A stretch of DNA of 64,000 nucleotides from positions 938,001 through 1,002,000 of the forward strand of contig BROG01000073.1 in assembly GCA_030159075.1 (NCBI GenBank). Direction: 5' to 3'. A program made the position numbers and the translations under genes. The DNA is from Atrina japonica (Eukaryota; Mollusca; Bivalvia; Pterioida; Pinnidae). The notes under the pieces are model-generated. The model saw nothing but the letters and a program-made list of their open reading frames with translations. It made no database searches and had not been told where the DNA came from. Shown here in pieces: positions 35,701 through 43,334 of the stretch (position 1 is its first letter; each line of letters begins with the position of its first letter).

Positions 35701-36081
35701 TTTTCATATAAATGATATACAGTAAATTACCAATTTGTTACAGATGGGAGACAGTCAGCTTATGAATTACAAAATATGTCACAGCTGAAGTCACAAAATG
35801 ATGCAGATACAAATGTAAGTTTGCATACAAGCGTTTATTATAAAGAGTTGACCTTTCTGTGATATATTCTATAAGATCACCTTTATGACAAAGGTTATAG
35901 TTTAGAACTTGTAACATTTAATAATGTATACTGTAGATACTTTTGCTCTTCAAACCTGATATTGAAAGTCTTTTTTGTAATTTTCCAGGAACATAAATTC
36001 AAGAAGATTGTGATTGGACTTCATACTGTCATCATCATTGGATTTGCTACAGCAGTTATCATTATTGTTGCCATTAACTAG
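13376..36081 (+). CDS. FRRS1-like: ferric-chelate reductase 1-like protein: DOMON + cytochrome b561, 12 coding exons, 439 aa
   Basis: Coding exons: 13394-13459, 18525-18713, 24577-24675, 25250-25409, 26146-26259, 27645-27760, 29249-29335, 29783-29863, 30839-30938, 34711-34854, 35744-35814, 35989-36081; all junctions are GT-AG with matching phase. Seen in the sequence: a signal peptide (residues 1-20), a DOMON domain (about 23-185; C32, C38, C42, C46 and the MGNDFVTEC signature at M85), then six predicted membrane spans (about 211-231, 250-273, 290-310, 325-350, 355-377, 415-438). The four histidines expected to bind two b-type haems are H209 (KVHG), H250 (FHR), H290 (KAHPYLG) and H326 (NWGHW). 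Known for the family: transmembrane electron transfer from ascorbate to ferric iron or a similar acceptor. Human FRRS1 has an additional N-terminal Reeler domain; none is seen here. A 5' non-coding exon probably joins at 13376 (preceded by TATTTTCAG). The ferric substrate is inferred. Confidence 0.88.
13394..13459 (+). CDS. FRRS1-like: b561 gene exon 1: signal peptide
   Basis: Codes for residues 1-22 (MPTELHLSLLCVMLTLTYAH, then GQ). The short polar start, hydrophobic core and small-residue end make a good secretory signal peptide. The donor is CAA|GTAAGT, phase 0. An acceptor-like TATTTTCAG ends at 13375, so the ATG lies 18 bases into this exon and the true 5' UTR exon is upstream. Confidence 0.8.
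13675..14715 (+). mobile_element. interspersed element copy in intron 1
   Basis: Starts at AGCTCACCAGGCC and contains three tandem segments of about 170-180 bp sharing TTATCTTGAAAAG, AAGATCTACAAAA and ATTGTCAGGTCA-like motifs. It then runs into the CTTCTTCTCTGAAACCACT family also found at 22671-23819, ending near TTGGCCAGATCAGCCTA. Non-coding and likely truncated on the right. Confidence 0.55.
14715..14885. repeat. three ~61-bp tandem units with hairpin
   Basis: Units start at about 14727, 14789 and 14850. Units 1 and 3 contain a small hairpin (GCCAACTATAAAGTTGGC and a close variant); in unit 2 the second arm has decayed to AGTTTCC. Confidence 0.7.
14886..15719. other. intron 1 sequence, nothing recognised
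   Basis: AT-rich intron sequence with no convincing exon, RNA or repeat structure. Confidence 0.4.
15740..17720. repeat. 47-49-bp minisatellite array in intron 1
   Basis: Degenerate units at 15740-16080 share the TGGGTACATTATAACCTCCA core. A homogenised stretch at about 16600-17340 has a 47-bp period (GTATGTTACAGAATGGGGTA, then GTCTTTCAGGGTACATTATA, then ACCTCCA; units at 16921 and 16968). Divergent units follow to 17720. It belongs to the same family as the array at 12440. A 406-bp MITE interrupts it at 16084-16489. Confidence 0.93.
16084..16489. mobile_element. PIF/Harbinger-type MITE, 406 bp, with TTA duplication
   Basis: The ends are about 33-bp inverted repeats: left GGCCATTCCAAATTTTTTCT then ATGTTAGGTGTC; right the near-complement GACACTTAACATAG then AAAAAAACTGAAATGGCC. 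The element is flanked on both sides by TTA (16081-16083 and 16490-16492). Removing it with one TTA restores GTACATTATTACGTCCAGAA, which fits the surrounding minisatellite consensus. Termini starting GG(C/G)C with a TTA target duplication are characteristic of PIF/Harbinger elements. No coding capacity. Confidence 0.8.
17725..18520. other. end of intron 1, nothing recognised
   Basis: AT-rich intron sequence with a poly-T tract at about 18308-18323. No exon or RNA recognised before the exon 2 acceptor. Confidence 0.4.
18525..18713 (+). CDS. FRRS1-like: b561 gene exon 2: first half of DOMON
   Basis: Residues 23-85, acceptor TTTTACAG and donor ATG|GTTTGT, phase 0 on both sides. It carries four cysteines in a short span (PQC, KGC, SDC, TGC), then ARWIALGFSDDQRM, the conserved end of the DOMON beta sheet with the Met that serves as a haem ligand in haem-binding DOMON domains. 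Confidence 0.85.
18840..19490. repeat. ~58-60-bp tandem repeat in intron 2
   Basis: About eleven degenerate units carry ATTGACTGAGTCTGATAAA, then CAATATGACATGAGCC and TTTAGGTGAATATATAA. Consecutive ATTGACTGAG starts at 18901, 18959 and 19018 give a 58-59-bp period. Confidence 0.9.
19500..20825. other. intron 2 sequence, nothing recognised
   Basis: No exon, RNA or structured repeat recognised. The short open frame at 20419-20619 has no domain and no flanking splice pattern. Confidence 0.4.
20834..21862 (+). mobile_element. HINE-like element with ~150-bp tandem core, palindromic ends
   Basis: The left end is GCCCACCATC, AACA, GATGGTGGGC, a perfect 10-bp-arm palindrome (20834-20857). The core is four to five degenerate units of about 140-160 bp containing CTGAAGGGATCTCCTTGAAA and GGTTCCCCTTGAGGTCT. 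The right end is a hairpin AGATCCCTATGGGATCT (21841-21857) followed by CTTGT. The layout matches the element at 8450-10731 but the core sequence is unrelated. Confidence 0.6.
22671..23819 (+). mobile_element. interspersed element, AGCTCACCTGAGCC family
   Basis: Starts AGCTCACCTGAGCC with a pairing TGAAGTGAGCT, then CCGTCTGTCGTCCGTCCGTA, a start common in bivalve repeats. Two internal units of about 530 bp follow, with TTTTGATGAAACTTGACAGG at about 22770 and 23275. It ends GTGAGCGATTGAGGCC...GGACCTCTTGTT. Non-coding. Confidence 0.65.
23864..24373 (+). mobile_element. interspersed element, short AGCTCAC family copy
   Basis: Starts TTTTTAGCTCACTTGAACC with a small palindrome (GAACCTTGGGTTC), then CCGTCGTCTGTCTGTCTG. 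One internal unit follows. The right end is GTGAGCGATGTGACCCATGG followed by GCCTCTTGTTT. It is an about 510-bp relative of 22671-23819 and lies 44 bases downstream of it, in intron 2 of the b561 gene. Confidence 0.65.
24577..24675 (+). CDS. FRRS1-like: b561 gene exon 3: DOMON middle
   Basis: Residues 86-118, acceptor GTTACAG and donor ACG|GTAAGT. It begins GNDFVTEC, which completes the MGNDFVTEC motif across the splice. The conserved motif spanning two exons supports the junction. Confidence 0.85.
25250..25409 (+). CDS. FRRS1-like: b561 gene exon 4: DOMON end
   Basis: Residues 119-171 plus the first base of codon 172. Acceptor CTCTTTTAG, donor TTTG|GTAAAA. Contains SCTYRS and YFLFFGSGPFFGS, matching the C-terminal DOMON strand pattern of FRRS1-type proteins. 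Confidence 0.82.
26146..26259 (+). CDS. FRRS1-like: b561 gene exon 5: linker into b561 core
   Basis: Completes codon 172 and codes for residues 173-209 plus one base. Acceptor TATTTCAG, donor CATG|GTAATA. H177 (SQHST) is a candidate second DOMON haem ligand. The exon ends at H209 of KVHG, the first b561 haem histidine. Confidence 0.82.
26381..26476. repeat. fold-back with ATAACCCATG ends
   Basis: Outer arms GATAACCCATG (from about 26386) and CATGGGTTAT are inverted. Inside are two direct copies of CTTTCCCTAG(G)AAAAAAGACAG. Likely a small decayed fold-back element in intron 5. Confidence 0.6.
26719..26960. repeat. 34-bp tandem repeat
   Basis: Seven units of CAAAATGTTAGTTGTGTAAA then CAAACGTGTCGGAT; starts at 26727, 26761 and 26795 give an exact 34-bp period. 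Units 2 and 5 carry TTGTTTACACAA in place of TTGTGTAAACAA, its reverse complement. Confidence 0.9.
27019..27545 (-). pseudogene. decayed mariner-like transposase
   Basis: Reading the minus strand with frameshifts gives SPYSSDFTP (mariner PPYSPDLAP catalytic region) near 27270, then KLKKATNRFTLR, a broken FHNAVEGFLDSQ and QKCIEMEEGGSI, which corresponds to a mariner C-terminus. The N-terminal side holds FCKMGKMTEQALIQYLHKKG, resembling the helix-turn-helix start. An end-like GGGCTGATTGAAAAGTAATG lies at 27020; the opposite end was not found. Stops and frameshifts make it non-functional. It lies in intron 5 of the b561 gene. Confidence 0.6.
27645..27760 (+). CDS. FRRS1-like: b561 gene exon 6: membrane span 1
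   Basis: Residues 210-248, acceptor TCTCCTCAG, donor CAG|GTAAGC. GCLMIGAWVLFASIGVVLAR is a typical first b561 helix, followed by a basic stretch and KVWFQ. Confidence 0.87.
28101..28562. mobile_element. Tigger/pogo-type MITE, ~462 bp, TA-flanked
   Basis: Left end CAGTCAAGTCTTGTTATAAC. The right end, read on the opposite strand, is CAGTGAACTTTTGTTATAAC. Both are flanked by TA (28099-28100 and 28563-28564). Subterminal GATATAACAGCA/GGCA boxes are repeated. CAGT...TTGTTATAAC ends with a TA duplication are typical of pogo/Tigger-derived elements. The small minus-strand open frame inside (28176-28400) shows no transposase motif. Confidence 0.7.
28584..28804. repeat. compound microsatellite (CATA)n(CA)n(CATA)n(CAGA)n
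   Basis: Four successive simple tracts without unique spacers. All open frames through it are artefacts. Confidence 0.97.
28801..28945. mobile_element. possible second Tigger-like fragment
   Basis: Directly after the microsatellite, CAGTAGAACTTCTGTGAGTT is followed by AATGTTTCGAACC and a second AATTTCTTGATGTTTCGAA. It resembles a Tigger-type end. No opposite end was found, so it may be truncated. Confidence 0.4.
29249..29335 (+). CDS. FRRS1-like: b561 gene exon 7: membrane span 2
   Basis: Residues 249-277, acceptor TTTTGATCAG, donor GAT|GTAAGT. Starts FHRLLM (H250, haem ligand) and ends VHVGGWKD, as in the second b561 helix. An alternative AG nine bases downstream would remove the histidine, so it was not chosen. 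Confidence 0.85.
29396..29440 (-). repeat. SINE tail fragment
   Basis: On the minus strand it reads CAATTCTTGAGTGGGACATT followed by AAACAACAATAAAC, the same tail as the SINE at 60170-60350. Only the tail is present, in intron 7. Confidence 0.65.
29620..29756. repeat. (CA)n(TA)n microsatellite
   Basis: CA tract with GACA/TGCA interruptions, then a TA tract, ending 26 bases before exon 8. Confidence 0.97.
29783..29863 (+). CDS. FRRS1-like: b561 gene exon 8: membrane span 3 start
   Basis: Residues 278-304, acceptor TTGTTTCAG, donor AAT|GTAAGT. Contains KAHPYLGVIV, with H290 as the third haem ligand. Confidence 0.86.
29864..30838. other. intron 8, nothing recognised
   Basis: AT-rich intron with no repeat structure or exon recognised. 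Confidence 0.4.
30839..30938 (+). CDS. FRRS1-like: b561 gene exon 9: loop and start of span 4
   Basis: Residues 305-337 plus one base, acceptor TATTTCAG, donor GGAG|GTGAGA. PVMALFRPHPDDKYR is the usual inter-helix loop and NWGHWIVG holds H326, the fourth haem ligand. Confidence 0.86.
30979..31045 (-). repeat. SINE tail fragment
   Basis: On the minus strand: CATATGAGTGAAAGATTCTT then GAGTGAGATGTTAAACAACA. It matches the tail of the SINE at 60170-60350. In intron 9. Confidence 0.6.
31060..32460. other. intron 9 sequence, nothing recognised
   Basis: No exon or mobile element recognised. The minus-strand frame at 31160-31402 shows no motif. Confidence 0.35.
32466..32533. repeat. perfect 29-bp-arm hairpin
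   Basis: Left arm 32466-32494 begins TTTTTACATTTCATTTTTTC; right arm 32505-32533 is its exact reverse complement; the loop is 10 bases. Weaker outer pairing (GAGCA with TGCTC) extends it. Probably the remains or core of a small fold-back element. Confidence 0.85.
32949..33985. repeat. ~519-bp segmental tandem duplication
   Basis: The block beginning GGTATTATTGCAGTACCTCC at about 32949 repeats almost exactly from about 33468. One difference is a single missing A in the second copy (CACAATAAATTAG versus CACAATAATTAG). Both copies end in 15-bp GTCATGAGAAATATG-type repeats. Confidence 0.9.
33240..34495. repeat. 15-bp minisatellite (CAGTCATGAGAAATRTG)
   Basis: Fifteen-bp units of CAGTCATGAGAAATATG/TGTGC type, with a long run at 33780-34495. 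A nested 198-bp duplication is visible from the CCAGACATGAGATATATATA copies at 34031 and 34229. The five-codon unit keeps frames open on both strands; these frames are artefacts. Confidence 0.93.
34711..34854 (+). CDS. FRRS1-like: b561 gene exon 10: end of span 4 and span 5
   Basis: Residues 338-385 plus one base, acceptor ATAATTTCAG, donor AAAG|GTTTGT. Two hydrophobic stretches are separated by EMASTPFE. The 3.8-kb intron before it holds a segmental duplication and a 15-bp minisatellite. Confidence 0.85.
34855..35743. other. intron 10, nothing recognised
   Basis: No repeat or RNA recognised. Confidence 0.4.
35744..35814 (+). CDS. FRRS1-like: b561 gene exon 11: polar loop
   Basis: Residues 386-409, acceptor TTTGTTACAG, donor AAT|GTAAGT. 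A polar, Gln/Asn/Ser-rich loop between spans 5 and 6 with no recognised motif. Confidence 0.8.
35989..36081 (+). CDS. FRRS1-like: b561 gene exon 12: span 6 and stop
   Basis: Residues 410-439 and TAG, acceptor ATTTTCCAG. A basic EHKFKK stretch is followed by a hydrophobic helix that runs almost to the C-terminus (ending VAIN), so the protein has hardly any tail after the last span. Confidence 0.85.
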   Translation, partial: EHKFKKIVIGLHTVIIIGFATAVIIIVAIN

Positions 36082-36472
36082 ATTGTAGATCAAAACACAC
36101 ACACTCACACGTGCGTGCACAAACACCTGTAACCCACCCACCCACCCCAACACACACACACGTACATTGAATTTGCATACCGATATACAGAGATTTATGT
36201 GTAACCTGCTAATTTTGTATATTTATACTTTCGTATTTATCATAAAACGCATTGTTATCAGGTAGACTAAAACAATCTTAATGAAGTATTTGTGTACATC
36301 AATGAATATATGTATTGTATGATACAATATCATAACAAAGGACTGTTATGTCAAGATACTGTATTCTAAAATAAGTGTCCCTGTTCCAACATAAAGCAAT
36401 TGCCTGGATTTTTTAAATTTTTTACTCATGATCTAGGATTTTCTTTAAATGATATGTCCTATAAAAAACAAA

Positions 36473-36503
36473 AATAAAATTTTTCTAATCCACTGACAAT
36501 AAA
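36473..36503 (+). terminator. candidate polyadenylation signals of the b561 gene
   Basis: AATAAA at 36473-36478 and again at 36498-36503, about 400 bases after the stop codon. The interval 36082-36472 would then be 3' UTR. Not supported by transcript data. Confidence 0.4.
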
Positions 36504-37183
36504 ATAATTTCTAATTGTTTGTTGCAAATGAGTTATAAAGCATGTACATTTTTGATAAAATACCGTGAATGTAATAGGAAGTCACCCTCCCTTTGTTCAT
36601 TTTAATCATCCTGTTACTTATTGGTTCAAATAACGTACTTAGAAAGAACATGTGTCTGACAAATTTCCAATACATACAAATGTATCTGTGATGTTGTACT
36701 TCAGTACAACTTTTAAGGCAATACTAATTGTAGGCCTGGGTACATAATATATTGGATTATCATGCAGATGCCAGATGTAGGGAGGTACAGAATCTTCTGT
36801 ATACAACAGCACAATAAAGTACAATGCGCCCAATAAATCTAATTGTGTAATACATGTAATATATACAAAAACTGAAAAGAGGGGGAGAGTTTTATCTTCA
36901 AATTTTAACAAATGTATATATTTTATGTGTCTGCATATGTTTATTATGCAATATATTTTACACAAGTTATGATTATCTATACTACTATAGTAAAAGCAAT
37001 AGTAATATATACTAATGGCGATTGTAATAGATAGTAGAGGCTCAACATTGGTATACTTTATTTCAGGAAAATGTTATATAGCATCTTGAGATTAACTTCA
37101 TGTACCTGTACTTAATGAGATTACATCTGACATTGCTACATCAGAACATAATATTTTTATGACAAAATCCATATGTCTAACTG

Positions 37184-37184
<1 letters not shown>
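36504..37184. other. intergenic or extended 3' UTR
   Basis: No gene recognised. The minus-strand frame at 36639-36965 shows no domain. Confidence 0.35.
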
Positions 37185-37222
<38 letters not shown>

Positions 37223-37325
37223 CAATATACTGTATGTACTTCAGTGATGTATAATACCTGTATAGATCAATGTGTATTAAAATAAATCACTGCATTGATA
37301 TTGAAAAGGAGTGTGTGTATGCATG

Positions 37326-37398
<73 letters not shown>

Positions 37399-37424
37399 AA
37401 GTGTGTGTGTGTGTGTGTGTGTGA
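37185..37424. repeat. (CA)n, then (AT)n(GT)n microsatellites
   Basis: CA tract at 37185-37220; AT followed by GT tract at 37327-37424. Confidence 0.97.
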
Positions 37425-38344
37425 AAGAGAAATTCTTAAATGTATGATAATGGCTTATATAAGTAGACATAATAGTCCCAATAGATTTGTCACTATTCCC
37501 AATATTACTGATCACTGTGGATGATATCTTTGATGACTGCAGTTTTGTAAACAGGAAAACCAGCTTTTTATGTTAATTCAATTACATGACTATATACAAT
37601 TAGCTCCATTGGTATTGTAGTTCTTGTGATCCATTATGTTTTGTTCATGTTTCTCTATTCCTGTATTTACATTTTGACAATAACTTGAACAAGTCCCTTG
37701 TAAAATTTGGTATTTGTAATTTGTACAATGTTATATATTGTTTGCTTCACAATCATACTCCACAATGAAGTAACATATAATGTTTATATTTTAATTCAAT
37801 AGAAACTTAAAAATGGAAAACGTTAGTGTATTTTCTAATCATTGTCAATTTCTGTGACTAGAGCAAACTAACATTTGGAGTGGCTAGATCTTTTAATTGC
37901 AGTTCCTGTATTTTTACTGTTTTGTGACCTTGTGTAACTAGGTGAAACAGCTCATGTTATGAACCAAAATGATGTAGTATAATACCAATATATGCTCTAC
38001 TTATATACAGGTGTTACAAAAAAATGACTAGTTAAGCCTATGATGTGAAGGTTGAGAGAAGTCTAATGCAGTTCACGACATGATATGCCCTAGAGGAGGC
38101 GTGAACTGAACATCTAAACCATTGTGGTTGAGAATTCATCATCTCACACCATAATTGGTGATATGTTCTAGTAATGTCATTAATTTCATTAGATATTTTA
38201 AGATATAGCGAAGTGTGGAAATTGATTCCAAAATACATATGATATAGAGCAGTAAAGACCCAGTACTAATAATGGTATTGGTTGTGTGATGGAGCTGGTT
38301 ATTGACGTCTAATTACGGAGACAAAGCTAAAAGTGTCAAAGAAT

Positions 38345-38508
38345 GCTCAAAATGGACAAATCATTTTTAGACATATTTAACTTCTTTGCAAGAACCAATG
38401 GGTCAATTTTAAGGATACTTGGTATGGTTTACATGCATACAGTATGCAAGGGAATGTTCTAACTGCAGTCATTTCAGATGACTGTTAAGGCCCCTCGGAC
38501 CTCTTGTA
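38345..38508 (+). mobile_element. right-end fragment of an interspersed element
   Basis: Shares GCAAGAACCAATGGGTCAAT with the family at 10740-11838 and ends TGACTGTTAAGGCCCCTCGG followed by ACCTCTTGTAG. The left part is missing. Confidence 0.55.
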
Positions 38509-38603
38509 GTCGTCAGATAACCTGACAAGTAGATCATATATGTCACCTGTCATTTTAATCTTTAATTGACATATCGACAAGAGTTTGACACATGACTGTC
38601 GTG

Positions 38604-38660
38604 TTTTTGGGCGTCATTCAATTGTGATGTCATAATCACAATTGAATGACGTCCAAAAAT
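38604..38660. repeat. hairpin with ~25-bp arms
   Basis: Left arm TTTTGGGCGTCATTCAATTG then TGAT; right arm ATCACAATTGAATGACGTCC then AAAA. One mismatch (GGG versus TCC side) and a 6-base loop (GTCATA). Confidence 0.85.
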
Positions 38661-38664
38661 AATC

Positions 38665-39640
38665 AAGTGTTTGACGGGCCATTTAATTTTGGCATCATAA
38701 TTAAGTTTGCCAAAAGGTGCTGTGTCAGACATTTGGCTATATGTCAGTTAGAATTAAAGTTACATAATCATTGCATCAAGATACCTAGTTAGGATTTTCT
38801 TTCTTAGGATTTCTTATTTATATTCTTTATCTTAAACTATTATTACTGACTCCAAAAGTTGCAATTACAAAATTGTAGTATTACAACTTATATTTATGTG
38901 TAAATTAATGTGGTGCACAGGTATACAAATTTTGATATACATGTACTTTGTTTTTATATTTTTTCTACATAATTATATTTATTTATATACTTCTTTCATA
39001 CCTGGTGTCTCTGATGCTAGTTAAAGGAGAATTAGCTGTATTTACCCAAAAATTATTCAGATTTTTTCTACATTTTCTACTTGTACTTGATGTACAATAA
39101 CACGTAAGTGCTTTATAAGCATACAAATTATATTCCTATATATTTTATGAAAATAGGTGCGGTGTGTATTTGTTTACAAATAGTAAGGTTGAGTTTTTTC
39201 ATTTGCAATTGGTAAAGTGCCAAACCTGGGTTTCTTAAGCCATTTTCACAAAATACATAGGAATATAAGAATTTGTATGCCTGTATATATCTCTTTTTTG
39301 TTATTGTATGTCAATGTAAGTAGTAAAAAGGGGAAAAAATTGAAAAAAAACACAGCTAATGATCCTTTAATATGCGTTTGCTTTTTTGCATGTTTTTCAA
39401 GGATAACAATGATATTTATTACAAAGGGACTGCAATTGGTTTTATTTAAATTAGGCCTTTTTTTCGTTTTTATGTTCTGTCACATTATATTATATTTGTA
39501 CGTATTGGTTACAGATAAGTGCTCCTATAACTTCCTGTATGGTCCTCTTGAAAGACATTATTTTCATCAATGAATATGATTATCCATGTACAATTAAAAT
39601 AATTAAAACTTATGTGATGATTACTCAACTTTTTCCAGTA
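38665..39640. other. no gene recognised
   Basis: AT-rich intergenic DNA. The 118-codon frame at 39217-39573 is hydrophobic by composition, with no motif or splice context. Confidence 0.35.
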
Positions 39641-39644
39641 TCAC

Positions 39645-39845
39645 GTATGCAAAATTACCATATCACAGAGAAGTATTCTTAAATTGTAAAGTTTAATATG
39701 TTCTTTTTCACTTTTATCTGTATGCAAAATTATTCCTGTATATCACAGAGAAGTATTCTGGTTTTTTTTATTTCCTCTATACATCAAAATTGTAAAACCC
39801 AGTTTAATAATGTTCATTTTTTTCACATTTTTTATCTGTATGTCC
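39645..39845. repeat. interleaved short duplications
   Basis: TATGCAAAATTA...ATCACAGAGAAGTATTCT occurs at about 39648 and 39721. AATTGTAAA(A)...TTTAATA(A)TGTTC plus a CACTTTTTATCTGTATG-like stretch also occurs twice. This indicates a local duplication of about 75-140 bp that then diverged. Confidence 0.6.
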
Positions 39846-40984
39846 CCTGTTTCTTTTTCAAACATTTTGTATGTATTTTAATTTTTAGAAATTTAATCTC
39901 AGTTAGATATGGGTCTCTTTATTTTATGTTTTGTTTTCGAGATCATAGAGATGGTCTTGTTTTTGTATATCTCTTTGATTTTGTCTCTCCATCAGGTACA
40001 TCTCTTACTACTGTGAACCAAACAATCCAGGTCTTTAAGTTTGCTTAATTCAACAAACCAAACAAGGATGTTATGTTTAATTTTCATATGCCTTGATAAA
40101 GTACAGAAATAGATAATGACCTGAAGTAAAATTGTATGTATGTAAATCAACATCTGGGATAATATAAAACCCTTTATGTGTATGCAGATTTTCAGATTTT
40201 CCTACACTTTTGTGACATATGTGTTCTACAAACTCATTTTATTTAACTGAAACTACATTCTCAATAGTAAGATTTTATTTCCTTTGTTATACACAGTCTG
40301 ACAATGTGGCACATTTTGGTATACATAATTTCACACTAAGATGTGATTTTTAATTGTGTGACGCAATTAAAATTGAAGTGAACAGAGAAGGTCGGTTGTT
40401 AGAGTGTTTTTGAACATGAAGTTCCCTGGTGCGATTACTGACCATTCCAGATACATCGATATATTTATATAAAGCATTTGTTTTACACACCCATTTAATT
40501 TTGATCAGTTTTCAGTGTTGTGTAAGGAACACTATTAGAAGAACAAGATTTTTTGTATAGATAATCTATATACAGCAAGTAACCTGATAGATGTTTTGTT
40601 TAAACAGGCTAGCAGGATCAAATTATCAAGGTTTATTATTTACATTTTCACGAGTATTTCAATACTGTTCTTAAAGGATCTTTGTGCATTATTACATTTT
40701 AAATGTTTGACAATAATAGACAACATAGATGACTCATTATTTGTTTATACCAGTGTATTAGATTAGATTTTATTGACAAAAGCGATTGTCTTGAGCAATT
40801 GTTATTATATAATGTGAAAAACACCTGCTCTACTAGAATATTTTCAAATTCATCTTAAACATATAACTGGCTAAGCATGTTAATTCTTATGTAAAATCTT
40901 AAGTTCTGTAGTCTCAAGTATTTACAGTTTTCTGTTTTCTTTAGATGTTGCAGAAACTGCACTGCTGTATATGTCACCTAGATC

Positions 40985-41690
40985 AAAAGATCAAGACAAT
41001 CCTCCTCTGCCACCGTCCTCTAACTCTTCAATGTATTGATTACCCAAGTCAAAAGTTCTATACAAAGTTCATCTGCCACCGTCCTTTAACTCTTCAGTGT
41101 ATTGATTACCCAAGTGAAAAGTACTATACAAAGTTCTTTTGCCACCATCCTTTAACTCTTCAGTGTATTGATTACCCAAGTGAAAAGTTCTAGACAAAGT
41201 TCCTCTGCCACCATCTTTTAACTCTTCAGTTTATTGATTACCCAAGTCAAAAGTTCTATACAAAGTTCAGCTGCCACCGTCCTTTAACTCTTCAGTTTAT
41301 TGATTACCCAAGTGAAAAGTTCTATACAAAGTTCATCTGCCACCGTCCTTTAACTCTTCAGTTTATTGATTACCCAAGTCAAAAGTTCATCTGCCACCGT
41401 CCTTTAACTCTTCAGTTTATTGATTACCCAAGTGAAAAGTTCTATACAAAGTTCATCTGCCACCGTCCTTTAACTCTTCAGTTTATTGATTACCCAAGTG
41501 AAAAGTTCTATACAAAGTTCATCTGCCACCGTCCTTTAACTCTTCAGTTTATTGATTACCCAAGTGAAAAGTTCTAGACAAAGTTCCTCTGCCACCACCC
41601 TTTAACTCTTCAGTTTATTGATTACCCAAGTGAAAAGTTCTATACAAAGTTCATCTGCCACCATCTTTTAACTCTCCAAATTATTGATAT
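40985..41690. repeat. 66-bp minisatellite, 22-codon unit
   Basis: About eleven units of GCCACCGTCCTTTAACTCTT, CAGTTTATTGATTACCCAAG and a TGAAAAGTTCTATACAAAG stretch, with ATTGATTACC starts at 41101 and 41167. One unit near 41370 lacks about 12 bases. On the plus strand the first three units stay open (frame 40945-41193, unit CHRPLTLQCIDYPSEKFYTK). Later units have a TAG or shifted frame, so coding is unlikely. Confidence 0.9.
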
Positions 41691-42254
41691 ATTTAAAAAC
41701 AGATTTCAACGAAAATTGGATATCCGAAGCGAACAGGGAAATTCAGTGTTATAAACAAAATGTCTAAAAAGGGTATCAAAAGAAGAGAAAAGGGCGACTG
41801 TTAAAGCTGTAATTCTGTTTTGACTCTCTGAATGTGCAGTTTACATATTGTACTCCAAAATATTTTTAGGCTAATTTGGTTATATTGAATTGACAGTATT
41901 TTGATGAATTTATTTGTTCTTTACAAATGTAGTTGTATTTTTTGTTTGTAGTTTTCCTTTTTTTCTACTTTGTAAAATATTTGACAAATATATACAATAA
42001 TCACAAAGAGGGTATATATGCAAAGGTTTATTTTTACTCTCTGGATGTTTCTAGACAAAATAGTCTTTTGATAACAATTATCTTTATTGTTTTCTGTTGT
42101 AAACAAATGCTTTTTGAATATTCTTAAATAAAATAGATTTATTTTGTATCAATGTAACTCGTTGCAACCTATTATACATAAACATTATTTCTTTGCAGTT
42201 GTGTTGATCATTTTTCTATTTCGTTAAATCTTTGTGAATTATCAAAATATTGAA

Positions 42255-42376
42255 AATATTGGTGTATATATGTGTATATGTTTGTGTATTTGTGTGTGTA
42301 TGTTTGTGTATATATGTGTGTATGTTTGTGTGTGTGTATGTGTGTATGTTTGTGTATATATGTGTGTGTGTGCGCT
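42255..42376. repeat. degenerate (GT/TA)n tract
   Basis: Mixed GTGTATATGTTTGTG simple sequence. Confidence 0.85.
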
Positions 42377-42544
42377 CACTTCTCACTAATATGGCCCGAA
42401 TTCAATCGACATCTCGTGCAGGGAAGTTTGGAAGATGGCGTGAACGTTGTGATTTCCAGCTCTGTTATCTTCACCAGATGCTATGATCCCCCCCCCAACA
42501 ATAAATGGTCCCTTTATGTTAACATCAAAGCCAAATGTACATAA

Positions 42545-43330
42545 TTGTACAAGTCATCTGACTTATCTGTAATTGTTGGAATATAAATTCCACAATAATA
42601 AACTTTAATGTTAGTACTCGGTCACAACTTTAAAGTGGTGTACTAGTTAAATGTCTATTGTTTACTGTTTTACACACCGTTTCATATATTGTTGATATAA
42701 AGTTGTCTTAGAACCTGTGATACGGGTCACATAACTCTGATATTTCAAATTGGTGATATGCGCCTTTCCTTTGAAAAGACCAGAACTTATCTTGTAATGT
42801 CCTTTATAACCTGATATTTATATATAAATAGTTTTTAAACGCAACTTATTATTTTCGTCTGATCTTTTCTATATTTGGTTTGGATATAATAAAACATGGG
42901 TTTTTATTTTGAGGTGTTTATATACTGATAACATCGTTTTATAAGATGCAGTCTTTCATAAACTTTTAAATTCCACAATTTTGTTCTTCCCAGTCTAGTA
43001 ATACGATTTAGACCTAAGATAATTTTAAATTAAATAATCCAAACATATGCACCAATTGCAGGTTTCTCACATGTTCTCCACGTACAAGGTATGTATTAAT
43101 TACCTTATTTCTTATATTTCCCTTTATATTTGGTAGATATAATCTCGAGTATAACTTTTTTATTCATTTTAAAAATATTGTGGAAAGACAATAAATCAAT
43201 GTTACTTTGTCATACGAATTTGCTTTGTATGATTTAAGGAAAGTTTGTGAAATGTGAAACATTCTAAAACATCAGTACAATGATTCTAATATCGAAGATG
43301 TTTTGTATATCAACAAAAACAATTACCGGA
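42545..43330. other. no gene recognised
   Basis: Intergenic AT-rich DNA with no feature that I can support. Confidence 0.35.
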
Positions 43331-43334
43331 ATAG

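Noticed and set aside
39217..40048. Two hydrophobic plus-strand frames of about 117 codons
   Set aside because: AT-rich composition alone gives Phe/Ile/Leu-rich frames. No motif, splice signal or repeat of pattern supports coding.
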